Assembly: GCA_035301485.1 (NCBI GenBank)
Contig: DATGUF010000035.1
Span: 1-15,795 of the forward strand
DNA length: 15,795 bases
Reading direction: 5' to 3'
Source: CALEAR01 sp035301485
Lineage (GTDB): Bacteria; Pseudomonadota; Gammaproteobacteria; Pseudomonadales; Alcanivoracaceae
Shown: positions 6,824 to 13,721 of the stretch, one piece after another
Layout of the letters: each line of letters opens with the position of its first letter
Numbering within the stretch: position 1 is the stretch's first letter
Program-made: the position numbers and the translations under genes
The notes under the pieces: generated by a model
What the model saw: only the letters and a program-made list of their open reading frames with translations
The model's database searches: none
Told to the model about the DNA's origin: nothing

Positions 6824-7369
6824 TTAGCTTTCCCGCAGCCGTTGCGCTCGAGCAGCGGCTGCGGCTGCTCCTTCCAGATTTCCTTGTGCCTTGCGCACTA
6901 TTTCAATTTTTTCCCATAGCTCAGCTTTCCAGCCGTTGTTTGCAGGAGCATCACGCAAAGCACGCATGAAAATCCCTTCTGCCGAGCTGGTTTGCCCTTC
7001 CGCCATGCGGAGCTCGCCCATTTCTCGGTATAACACCGCCGCCTCTTTTAATTGCGCCACGTTTAACGCGCGCTCTAAATAGCGGCTTGCAGCAGCGAGG
7101 TTGCCTTCTGCCCGCGCCGCACGAGCCTCTTGCAGCAACCCATATACAGGAGAACTAGGGTTAATTTCCACGGGCTCATCCGCTTTCTTTGCCGGTTTTT
7201 CTATCTCAACTTGTTCTACTTCAACCGGCTGCTCTGGCGTAGGCGCAGGAGAAGTAACGGGCGGCCAAGTTTTACCACCATGAGGCCGATCTGGCGCAGG
7301 AGCCATAGGTGTAGTGGCACAACCCACCAACAACAACCCACTCATCGCTCCTGTTAGAACTGCTTTCAT
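6824..7369 (-). CDS. lpoP: TPR lipoprotein, likely LpoP-type activator of PBP1b
   Basis: This 181-residue outer-membrane lipoprotein probably activates the PBP1b encoded just upstream. A basic start and hydrophobic stretch lead to a lipobox (LLVGC) with the lipidated cysteine at 17; Ala at +2 fits outer-membrane sorting. Residues 18-72 are a Pro/Glu/Lys-rich linker that could span the periplasm, and 73-181 hold TPR-like helical repeats. LpoP of Pseudomonas aeruginosa, a TPR lipoprotein encoded next to its PBP1b gene, is the family precedent. The chosen ATG overlaps the mrcB stop as TAATG, so translation is coupled; a start at 7396 would add nine residues in front of the signal peptide and overlap mrcB by 28 nt. 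Activator function is inferred from architecture and position. A generic TPR lipoprotein is the alternative. Confidence 0.85.
   Translation of the reverse strand: MKAVLTGAMSGLLLVGCATTPMAPAPDRPHGGKTWPPVTSPAPTPEQPVEVEQVEIEKPAKKADEPVEINPSSPVYGLLQEARAARAEGNLAAASRYLERALNVAQLKEAAVLYREMGELRMAEGQTSSAEGIFMRALRDAPANNGWKAELWEKIEIVRKAQGNLEGAAAAAARAQRLRES
6833..6864. repeat. 9-bp inverted repeat in the 3' end of lpoP
   Basis: CCGCAGCCG (6833-6841) and CGGCTGCGG (6856-6864) are perfect inverted repeats around a 14-nt loop that includes GCTCGAGC. The stem-loop encodes the Ala/Arg-rich C-terminus of LpoP and starts 10 bp after the hemL stop. It could slow polymerases arriving from either side, but neither side has a clear T-run, so an intrinsic terminator is not proven. 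Confidence 0.4.
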
Positions 7370-9771
7370 TACCGGCCGAAATGTTTCTGCCACCATCCTC
7401 GCAACCCTCCTTCTTCTGTGCCTTGACGGTTAGGGGAAGCGCCACTCTCAGAACCTCGTGACTCCCAACCTTCTATAATTCCACTGCGAATATTACAGCG
7501 AGTTGCTTCAACGCCCAAATTTGTTTTCTCTAGCATTGGATAACGCACCGCATTGCCGCAAGATTCAGTATAAGCTTGCCCATTCGTTGCATCCCACCAT
7601 TGCCAATACACGCCCCCAGGTTCTATATCACGCAAGGTGCGCTGAGGCACGGCCGCCATCAACTGTGCCCAAATTGGCAGTGCATAGCTTGAGCCACCTA
7701 CTCCCGCAGGTTGGTTGTCATCGCGCCCCACCCACACCACAGCAAGGTGGTTACCGCTAAACCCAGCAAACCAAGCATCACGTAAACCACTTGAAGTACC
7801 TGTTTTACCGGCTGTTTGTATTTGCGCGGGCATAACGCTTAGAGCACCGCGGCCAGTACCTTTTTGCATTACTTGCATCATTGCCCACTGCACAAGAAAA
7901 ACTGGCTCTGGCGCATAAACTAACTTTGGATCCACAGGGTAGCGCGCTACTGGCTGCCCTTCTGCATCTAACACATCAGTAATACTACGCAACGCTGTTT
8001 GAAACCCACCGGTAGCGAGCGGCTGGTACACATCGGCCACTTCAAACGGTGTGAGATCAAAGCCTCCTAACAATAAACTAGGGTTGCTGTGTATTTTGGT
8101 GCGCATGCCGAGCTGCTGTAATGTTTGGTTCACCTTATTAGGGCCAACCTCCATACCTAAGCGCACGGTGGCTTGGTTACGCGATAGCGCCAGCATGTCC
8201 GTTAAGGTAATGGGCCCGAGTGATTTATTATCGGCATTTTTTGGCGACCACGTTTTACCGTTAGGTAGGTTAACCGTGATAGGCGCATCATCTACGAGGC
8301 TACCTAAATGATATTTTTTAGGGTCAGTTAAAGCTGTCAACAGCACAGCAGGCTTTGCTAAAGAACCAATGGGCCGCTTAGCATCTAGCGCGCGGTTGAA
8401 CCCCATCGTACGAGGGCGGCGGCTACCAACAACAGCCAAAACATCGCCTTGATCTGGAGCAGTGAGCACTACCCCCACCTCTAGCTTTCTTTGTGCAGAG
8501 GGATCCTTGTCGTTGAGGATAGAGGTGGCTGCGTTTTCTGCCGCTAATTGTGCCAACACATCCAGCGTTGAATGAATGATTAACCCTTCATTTGAAAGCG
8601 CTTCCTCTTGATAATCACGCGCTAGTTGGCGTTTCACTAAGTCGATAAAATCAGGGAATGCGTATAAAACGGCTTCGCCTTTCTCAACAATGCCTAACGG
8701 CGCATTACGCGCTTTATCTGCTTCTTCAGCACTTAAGATGCCATGCTGCTCAGCCACGGTAAGCACCACATTACGTCGTTCTGTAGCACGCTCGGGGAAA
8801 CGCTTTGGGTTATACAGCCCTGGGCCTTTCAACATACCCACCAACAGTGCCATATGCTGTGGCGCCAACTCCTCCAAAGGCAGCCCAAAGTAGAAGAAAG
8901 AAGCCAACCCCATGCCATGCACTGCACGATTACCGTCTTGGCCTAAATACACTTCATTAAGATACGTTTCTAAAATTTGGTCTTTTTCATAATGCCGCTC
9001 GAGCAGCACTGCCATGGGCATTTCTAAGAGTTTACGAGCAATGGTTCTATCGCGTGACAACCAGAAGTTTTTCACGAGCTGCTGCGTCAGCGTGCTCCCA
9101 CCTTGGCGAAAACCGCCCTGCTTAATATTAGCTGCCATGGCTCTCGCTAAACCACGGAAAGAAATACCGTGATGTTCATAAAACGCTCGATCCTCGGTGG
9201 CAAGGAGCAAGTCCACAAGCAAAGCCGGGGTTTCATCCAAACGCTGCAAAATTCTATCTTGCTCATGGCCAGGGTGAATGCTGCCTATATGAAGTGGCTC
9301 TAACCTTGCTACAGGCACTGAGTTTCCGTTGCTATCTTGCAAGCCATCGATGCGTTCACCGGCAATAGTAATGCGGAGCTTTTGCGGGGTCTCGCCTCCA
9401 TCGCTATCACTAAAACCACGGGTATGAATGAGCACGCGGTTACCTTGCACTTGATGTGTGCCTGGGCGTGGAGCTCCAGCCTCTTCACGATAATGCATAT
9501 ACATGAGCAACTGCTTGAGTTGGCTCATGGATAACACACGCCCGCGGTATAGCTCCACTGGGCTGGCATAAACACGAGCGGGCAATTCCCATTGGTGGCT
9601 ATCAAAGCGCTCTTGCACCAACCCATCCAACCAGACTAAGGTCGCCACGCCTGCCACCAAGCCAACACCCACTGCTAATAAAAGCATTTTTCTTAAAAAA
9701 CTAAAAAACGTTGAGCGCTGTTTTTTGCTGCGCGTTTTTTTCGTTTTCTTTTTCGCTGATTTTTTTGCCAT
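7369..9771 (-). CDS. mrcB: Penicillin-binding protein 1b, bifunctional peptidoglycan synthase
   Basis: PBP1b polymerises and crosslinks peptidoglycan in the periplasm. The 800-residue protein has a very Lys-rich cytoplasmic tail (2-20), one membrane helix (about 28-50) and a UB2H-like region (about 60-150). The GT51 glycosyltransferase carries the catalytic Glu in ATEDRAFYEHHG (E193) and the second Glu in ETYLNEVYLG (E273). The transpeptidase has SLAK (470-473), SRN (530-532) and KTGTS (656-660). The UB2H region, the docking site of Lpo activators in E. coli, fits the LpoP-like gene coupled to its 3' end. The ATG at 9771 begins MAKKSAKKK; a TTG at 9792 would add seven residues. Neither start has a strong ribosome site. 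It diverges from the PfkB kinase gene. Confidence 0.95.
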   Translation of the reverse strand: MAKKSAKKKTKKTRSKKQRSTFFSFLRKMLLLAVGVGLVAGVATLVWLDGLVQERFDSHQWELPARVYASPVELYRGRVLSMSQLKQLLMYMHYREEAGAPRPGTHQVQGNRVLIHTRGFSDSDGGETPQKLRITIAGERIDGLQDSNGNSVPVARLEPLHIGSIHPGHEQDRILQRLDETPALLVDLLLATEDRAFYEHHGISFRGLARAMAANIKQGGFRQGGSTLTQQLVKNFWLSRDRTIARKLLEMPMAVLLERHYEKDQILETYLNEVYLGQDGNRAVHGMGLASFFYFGLPLEELAPQHMALLVGMLKGPGLYNPKRFPERATERRNVVLTVAEQHGILSAEEADKARNAPLGIVEKGEAVLYAFPDFIDLVKRQLARDYQEEALSNEGLIIHSTLDVLAQLAAENAATSILNDKDPSAQRKLEVGVVLTAPDQGDVLAVVGSRRPRTMGFNRALDAKRPIGSLAKPAVLLTALTDPKKYHLGSLVDDAPITVNLPNGKTWSPKNADNKSLGPITLTDMLALSRNQATVRLGMEVGPNKVNQTLQQLGMRTKIHSNPSLLLGGFDLTPFEVADVYQPLATGGFQTALRSITDVLDAEGQPVARYPVDPKLVYAPEPVFLVQWAMMQVMQKGTGRGALSVMPAQIQTAGKTGTSSGLRDAWFAGFSGNHLAVVWVGRDDNQPAGVGGSSYALPIWAQLMAAVPQRTLRDIEPGGVYWQWWDATNGQAYTESCGNAVRYPMLEKTNLGVEATRCNIRSGIIEGWESRGSESGASPNRQGTEEGGLRGWWQKHFGR

Positions 9772-9804
9772 AACTAATGTAGCAACCTTCAATTAATATG
9801 GAAT

Positions 9805-9833
9805 TTGGCAACAGTACACCAGATGCTCATAAT
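9805..9833 (+). promoter_or_regulatory. Predicted promoter of the kinase-Rieske unit
   Basis: TTGGCA (9805-9810), a 17-bp spacer and CATAAT (9828-9833) match sigma-70 well. Transcription would start near 9840, about 25 nt before the ATG at 9865. A TTG codon at 9805 that could extend the reading frame is part of this -35 box, so it cannot be the start. Confidence 0.65.
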
Positions 9834-9864
9834 AGTGCGCCCTTTCAACAATGGATTACATTTT

Positions 9865-10872
9865 ATGAGCACGCAACGCTATCACTTATATGCTATCGGC
9901 AATGCCCTTGTAGATACCGAAGCAGAAGTAGACGAACAGTTTTTGGCGCAAACCGGCATCACTAAAGGGGTGATGACCCTAGCAGAGCACGATGAGCAAC
10001 AAGCTTTGCTGCAAGCACTGCAAGCACATTCAGGCACGCAAAAACATGCTAGTGGTGGTTCTGCTGCTAACACAGCTATCGCCGCCAGTTATTTTGGTGC
10101 CAAAACCTTTTACTCCTGCCGCGTAGCCGACGACAGCACAGGCCGCTTTTACGTAAAAGACCTTCAAGCCGCTGGCGTTGACACCAACATGGCCAATAAC
10201 CGCCCCGAGGGCACCAGTGGCACCTGCGTGGTGATGGTGACACCCGATGCAGAACGCACTCTATATACTCACTTGGCCATTTCTGCCGATGTTTCTGTCG
10301 CTGATTTAAACGAAGAAGCTATTCGCCGTAGCGACTACATCTATATAGAAGGTTACCTCGTCTCTTCAGATAGTGCTCGCGCTGCTGCTTGTAAACTACG
10401 CGATCTTGGCCAACAGCATGGCGCCAAAGTAGCCCTCACTTTATCAGACCCTGCCATGGTGCAGTTTTTTCGCGACGGCTTAAAAGAAATGATCGGTGAT
10501 GGCTTAGACATTTTATTCTGCAACGAAGAAGAGGCCAAGCAATTCACTGAAACGAACAGTAATGATGACGCCATGGAAGCACTAAAAAAACTGGCCAAGC
10601 AAGTGATTATTACGCGCGGCGCCAATGGTGCTTTCGCCTGGGACGGTGACACCTTACATGATTTTTCTGGAGTTCCAGTAAAAGCAATTGATACCACAGG
10701 TGCAGGCGATCTTTTTGCCGGTGCTTTCTTATATGCACTCAGTGCAGGATATGGCTTTGCAGAAGCAGGACCTTTTGCCTGCCACGCCGCAGCAGAAGTA
10801 GTAACAGACTTTGGCCCACGCTTAGCACCTGAACGCCACGCAGAGATACTGAACCAACATTTATTAAAATAG
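9865..10872 (+). CDS. PfkB-family kinase, adenosine kinase-like
   Basis: This 335-residue cytoplasmic kinase belongs to the PfkB/ribokinase family. It has the N-terminal substrate region YAIGNALVDTE (9-19), the GGSAANT motif (64-70), an NEEEA segment (220-224) used in phosphate/Mg handling, and the second signature DTTGAGD (276-282) with the catalytic base D282. The IGNALVD opening is typical of the group annotated as adenosine kinase in gammaproteobacteria, which would make AMP from adenosine. Substrate cannot be fixed from sequence, and another nucleoside or sugar is possible. The start at 9865 is supported by the promoter upstream and by alignment of the IGNALVD start; its ribosome site (GGA, 9 nt away) is weak. 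The Rieske gene begins 8 nt after the stop. Confidence 0.85.
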   Translation: MSTQRYHLYAIGNALVDTEAEVDEQFLAQTGITKGVMTLAEHDEQQALLQALQAHSGTQKHASGGSAANTAIAASYFGAKTFYSCRVADDSTGRFYVKDLQAAGVDTNMANNRPEGTSGTCVVMVTPDAERTLYTHLAISADVSVADLNEEAIRRSDYIYIEGYLVSSDSARAAACKLRDLGQQHGAKVALTLSDPAMVQFFRDGLKEMIGDGLDILFCNEEEAKQFTETNSNDDAMEALKKLAKQVIITRGANGAFAWDGDTLHDFSGVPVKAIDTTGAGDLFAGAFLYALSAGYGFAEAGPFACHAAAEVVTDFGPRLAPERHAEILNQHLLK

Positions 10873-10880
10873 GAGCTCAC

Positions 10881-11213
10881 ATGCAACTGCTAGGTCCTGA
10901 AGACAGTATTGTAGAAGGCGAGGCGAAAGAGTTTACCGTTGAAGAAGGTACTATTTTCGCTGTTCGTCACGATGGCGTCTTATACACCTACATAAACTGG
11001 TGCCCTCATCTTGGAATTCCTTTAAACTTCATGCCGGATCAATTCCTAGACTCGGAAGCTCAATTCATCGAATGCGTGAATCATGGCGCTCTTTTTGATA
11101 TTGAAACGGGGGTTTGTATCTCAGGCCCATGCCATGGAGAGTCTCTCACTTTGGTCCCACATGAAATTCGCGAAGGCAACATTTGGGCCAAATGGGTTGA
11201 TCCAAGTCAATAG
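10881..11213 (+). CDS. Small soluble Rieske [2Fe-2S] protein
   Basis: A 110-residue Rieske domain binds a [2Fe-2S] cluster through C41 and H43 (NWCPHLG) and C65 and H68 (ECVNHGA), a CxH-X21-CxxH pattern. There is no signal peptide or membrane helix, so it is cytoplasmic and not the bc1-type Rieske subunit. It resembles Rieske ferredoxins that feed oxygenases or nitrite-reductase-like small subunits, but no such partner enzyme is in this window. A GGAGC ribosome site overlaps the kinase stop (TAGGAG), tying it to the kinase transcript. Extra cysteines occur at 79 and 84 in CISGPC. Its last codons contain an FNR/Anr-like box. Family is sure, physiological role is not. Confidence 0.88.
   Translation: MQLLGPEDSIVEGEAKEFTVEEGTIFAVRHDGVLYTYINWCPHLGIPLNFMPDQFLDSEAQFIECVNHGALFDIETGVCISGPCHGESLTLVPHEIREGNIWAKWVDPSQ
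11197..11210 (+). promoter_or_regulatory. FNR/Anr-type site upstream of ccoN
   Basis: TTGATCCAAGTCAA matches the FNR consensus TTGAT-N4-ATCAA in nine of ten defined bases. It lies in the last five codons of the Rieske gene and ends next to its TAG stop, about 195-210 nt before the preferred ccoN start. FNR/Anr control of cco operons is well known. A class II promoter would start near 11245; I could not find a convincing -10 there. Confidence 0.6.
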
Positions 11214-11347
11214 TGCGTTGTATTTCACGCCAAGACAGATGAAGCTAGAGGCAACATTACTCTGACGTGGTAACATCCTCCCTGTAGACATACGCAACAA
11301 CATATAAAAACAAGGCTTTTGCCTGAAGTTGCTGCACACGTCAAGGC

Positions 11348-11400
11348 AAGGAGGGGTTACCCTCAATGACCGTGCAACAAGCATTAACTTTAACAAAGGA
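11348..11400 (+). promoter_or_regulatory. Two candidate ribosome binding sites for ccoN
   Basis: AAGGAGG (11348-11354) lies 11 nt before an ATG at 11366, rather far. AAAGGA (11395-11400) lies 4 nt before an ATG at 11405 and 7 nt before one at 11408. The second site gives the usual CcoN length and N-terminus. The first would add 13 residues. Confidence 0.45.
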
Positions 11401-11404
11401 CAAG

Positions 11405-12838
11405 ATGATGCAAGACAGCTCAGCATCGGTAGATTACAACTACAAAGTAGTTCGACAATTTACCGTCATGACCGTTTTCTGGGGGGTCGTGGGCATGTTT
11501 GTGGGCGTATGGATCGCCGCACAACTTGCTTGGCCAGCCTTAAACTTTGATATTCCTTGGTTAAGCTATGGTCGCCTTAGACCATTGCACACCAACGGTG
11601 TTATTTTCGCTTTCGGAGGTAGTGCCTTAATCGGCACCTCTTTGTACGTTGTGCAAAGAACTTCGCATGTTACCTTAGCCTTCCCTAAACTGGCTTCTTT
11701 TGTGTTTTGGGGCTATCAGCTAGTACTCCTTCTAGCGGTAATTTCCCTACCTATGGGTTACACCAGTACAAAAGAGTACGCTGAGTTAGAATGGCCTATC
11801 GACATTTTGCTCGGTATTGTCTGGCTATCGTATGCCGTGGTGTTCTTTGCCACTATCGCTAAGCGCCGCACTAGCCATATCTACGTAGCTAACTGGTTCT
11901 ATGGTGCGTTCATTCTCACCATCGCACTGCTGCACGTAGTGAATAGCATGGCTATTCCTGTGTCGCTCACAAAATCATACTCCATGTACTCTGGCGCTAT
12001 TGATGCCATGGTTCAGTGGTGGTACGGCCATAACGCAGTTGGTTTCTTCCTAACCGCTGGTTTCCTCGGCATGATGTACTACTACGTACCTGTTCAGGCT
12101 CAGCGCCCTGTTTATTCTTACCGTTTATCTATTGTGCACTTCTGGGCACTCATAGGCCTCTACATGTGGGCCGGGCCGCACCACCTGCACTATTCTTCAC
12201 TACCTGATTGGGTTCAGTCTGTCGGCATGGCTTTCTCCATCGTGCTATTTGCGCCAAGTTGGGGTGGTATGATTAACGGTATGATGACACTCTCAGGGGC
12301 GTGGGATAAACTGCGAACCGACCCCATCATCCGTTTCCTCATTGTTGCCCTCTCTTTCTATGGCATGAGCACCTTTGAAGGCCCCCTCATGTCTATCAAG
12401 ACGGTTAATTCTCTCAGCCACAACACAGACTGGACAGTAGGCCACGTTCATGCTGGTGCGCTAGGTTGGGTAGCCATGATTACTATGGGTTCTCTCTACG
12501 TAATGGTTCCGCGCCTATTCGGCCGCAAAGAAATGCACTCTATTTCTTGGATTAACGCGCACTTCTGGTTAGCAACTATTGGTACCGTTCTGTACATCGC
12601 CTCCATGTGGGTGTCCGGTATTATGCAAGGTTTAATGTGGCGTGCAGTTAACGCTGATGGCACCTTAACCTACAACTTCATCCAAGAACTGGCCGAACGT
12701 TCCCCCTTCTACATCATTCGTTTAACCGGTGGTATTTTATTCTTAACCGGCATGATCTTGATGGCTTGGAACGTATACAAAACCATTCGCGAAACTCGAA
12801 ACGTGCATGGCACGGATAACGTGCGCGCGGAGGCATAG
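11405..12838 (+). CDS. ccoN: cbb3-type cytochrome c oxidase subunit I
   Basis: CcoN is the catalytic, proton-pumping heme-copper subunit of the high-affinity cbb3 oxidase in the inner membrane. It is about 477 residues with some twelve helices. The ligands fall two residues from my recollection of the Pseudomonas stutzeri numbering: heme b H62 and H349, heme b3 H347 (VGHVHAG), CuB H209 (YGHNAVGF), H259 and H260 (GPHHLHY), and Y253, the tyrosine expected to crosslink to H209. The start at 11405 (or 11408) gives the usual N-terminus just ahead of YNYKVVRQF; an ATG at 11366 with a strong but distant AAGGAGG could give a 490-residue form. ccoO follows after 8 nt with its TAGGAG site overlapping the ccoN stop. 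Expression under low oxygen is suggested by the upstream FNR-type box. Confidence 0.96.
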   Translation: MMQDSSASVDYNYKVVRQFTVMTVFWGVVGMFVGVWIAAQLAWPALNFDIPWLSYGRLRPLHTNGVIFAFGGSALIGTSLYVVQRTSHVTLAFPKLASFVFWGYQLVLLLAVISLPMGYTSTKEYAELEWPIDILLGIVWLSYAVVFFATIAKRRTSHIYVANWFYGAFILTIALLHVVNSMAIPVSLTKSYSMYSGAIDAMVQWWYGHNAVGFFLTAGFLGMMYYYVPVQAQRPVYSYRLSIVHFWALIGLYMWAGPHHLHYSSLPDWVQSVGMAFSIVLFAPSWGGMINGMMTLSGAWDKLRTDPIIRFLIVALSFYGMSTFEGPLMSIKTVNSLSHNTDWTVGHVHAGALGWVAMITMGSLYVMVPRLFGRKEMHSISWINAHFWLATIGTVLYIASMWVSGIMQGLMWRAVNADGTLTYNFIQELAERSPFYIIRLTGGILFLTGMILMAWNVYKTIRETRNVHGTDNVRAEA

Positions 12839-12846
12839 GAGTCATC

Positions 12847-13557
12847 ATGTCTGGTAAACACGAAATAATTGAAAAAAACGTTGGCTTACTGATCATCTTT
12901 ACGCTGATTATTATCAGCTTTGGTGCATTAGTAGAAATTGTGCCCTTGTTCTGGCAGAAAGAAACCACAGAGCCGCACAAAAACTTGCGCCCTTACACAG
13001 CGCTTGAGATGGCTGGCCGTGACATTTACATCCGTGAAGGTTGCCACGTGTGCCACACGCAAATGGTTCGCCCTTTGCGTGCTGAAACCGAGCGTTTTGG
13101 CCCTTACAACGTAGCGGGTGAAGACGTATGGGAGCACCCCTTCTTGTGGGGTTCCAAGCGTACAGGCCCAGATTTAGCACGTGTTGGTTTACGCCCTATT
13201 ACAGAGCAATGGCATCGCGAACACTTACGCGACCCACGCATGGTAGTGCCAGAATCTAATATGCCTGGCTACCCATGGTTGGAAAAGCGCCTCGTGAAAT
13301 GGAAAACCATGGAGCGCACGCTTAATGTGTTCAAAAATCACTTCGGCGTTCCCTACACCAATGAAGACATTGCTGAGCAGATGGCTCTAGTGAGCGGTGA
13401 AAACATCAAGCCCTCAGAAGCTGTCTCCACTCTACTCGCACAGCAAGTTAAGCAGTACGTTGCTTCAGGCAACTTAGCTGATGCAACAGAAGAAGATGCT
13501 CTAATTGCTTACCTCTTCTCCTTAGGGCACGCCCGTTCGGAGGATGCAGGGTTATGA
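12847..13557 (+). CDS. ccoO: cbb3-type cytochrome c oxidase subunit II
   Basis: CcoO is a membrane-anchored mono-heme c subunit that passes electrons towards CcoN. The 236-residue protein has one N-terminal helix (about 11-35), the heme c motif CHVCH (66-70) in REGCHVCHTQMVRP, the GSKRTGPDLARVG stretch (102-114), and the probable axial methionine M139 in ESNMPGYPW. It is about 30 residues longer than the roughly 203-residue Pseudomonas forms; the extra part lies between GVPYT (167-171) and the DALIAYLFSLG helix (217-227). Longer forms are known in other proteobacteria, so this is variation and not damage. Its TGA stop overlaps the ATG of ccoQ. Confidence 0.96.
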   Translation: MSGKHEIIEKNVGLLIIFTLIIISFGALVEIVPLFWQKETTEPHKNLRPYTALEMAGRDIYIREGCHVCHTQMVRPLRAETERFGPYNVAGEDVWEHPFLWGSKRTGPDLARVGLRPITEQWHREHLRDPRMVVPESNMPGYPWLEKRLVKWKTMERTLNVFKNHFGVPYTNEDIAEQMALVSGENIKPSEAVSTLLAQQVKQYVASGNLADATEEDALIAYLFSLGHARSEDAGL

Positions 13558-13721
13558 GTTTTCACGCATATTTAACGCTTGCTTTTTTCTTGGCTTTTGT
13601 GGTGCTTATTCTTTGGGTATTTCGCCCTGGCCGTAAAGAGCAATATCAAAAACTTGGTGATATACCGCTAGATAGCGATAAAGAAACAACTACTTACCGC
13701 CAGGGGGAACAGCATGGATAA
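13554..13721 (+). CDS. ccoQ: cbb3-type oxidase small subunit CcoQ
   Basis: This 55-residue gene begins MSFHAYLTLA, has one hydrophobic helix (about 6-23), then WVFRPGRKEQY and an acidic, polar tail, the usual shape of CcoQ (FixQ). CcoQ is thought to stabilise the cbb3 complex. Its ATG overlaps the ccoO stop (ATGA), with a GGAGG site 10 nt upstream inside ccoO. Its TAA lies 8 nt inside ccoP, so the three genes are translationally coupled. The RPG-K-Y motif after the helix and the position between ccoO and ccoP make the call safe despite the small size. Confidence 0.92.
   Translation: MSFHAYLTLAFFLAFVVLILWVFRPGRKEQYQKLGDIPLDSDKETTTYRQGEQHG

Noticed and set aside
7101..7357. Two plus-strand reading frames of 60 and 75 codons
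   Set aside because: Both are antisense to the signal peptide and linker of lpoP and are Ser/Arg-rich without any family signal.
9719..9768. T-rich stretch that could be a terminator or A-tract
   Set aside because: It encodes the Lys-rich cytoplasmic tail of PBP1b (AAA/AAG codons on the minus strand), which explains the bias.
10353..10886. 177-codon minus-strand reading frame
   Set aside because: It is antisense to the PfkB kinase across its conserved motifs, has a Ser/Ala/Pro-rich low-complexity composition and no recognisable domain. It is best explained as a shadow frame.
11294..11332. Nested inverted repeats (GCAAC/GTTGC around AGGC-TTTT-GCCT) in the ccoN leader
   Set aside because: Stems are only 4-5 bp with a large internal loop. 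Nothing matches a known riboswitch or attenuator.
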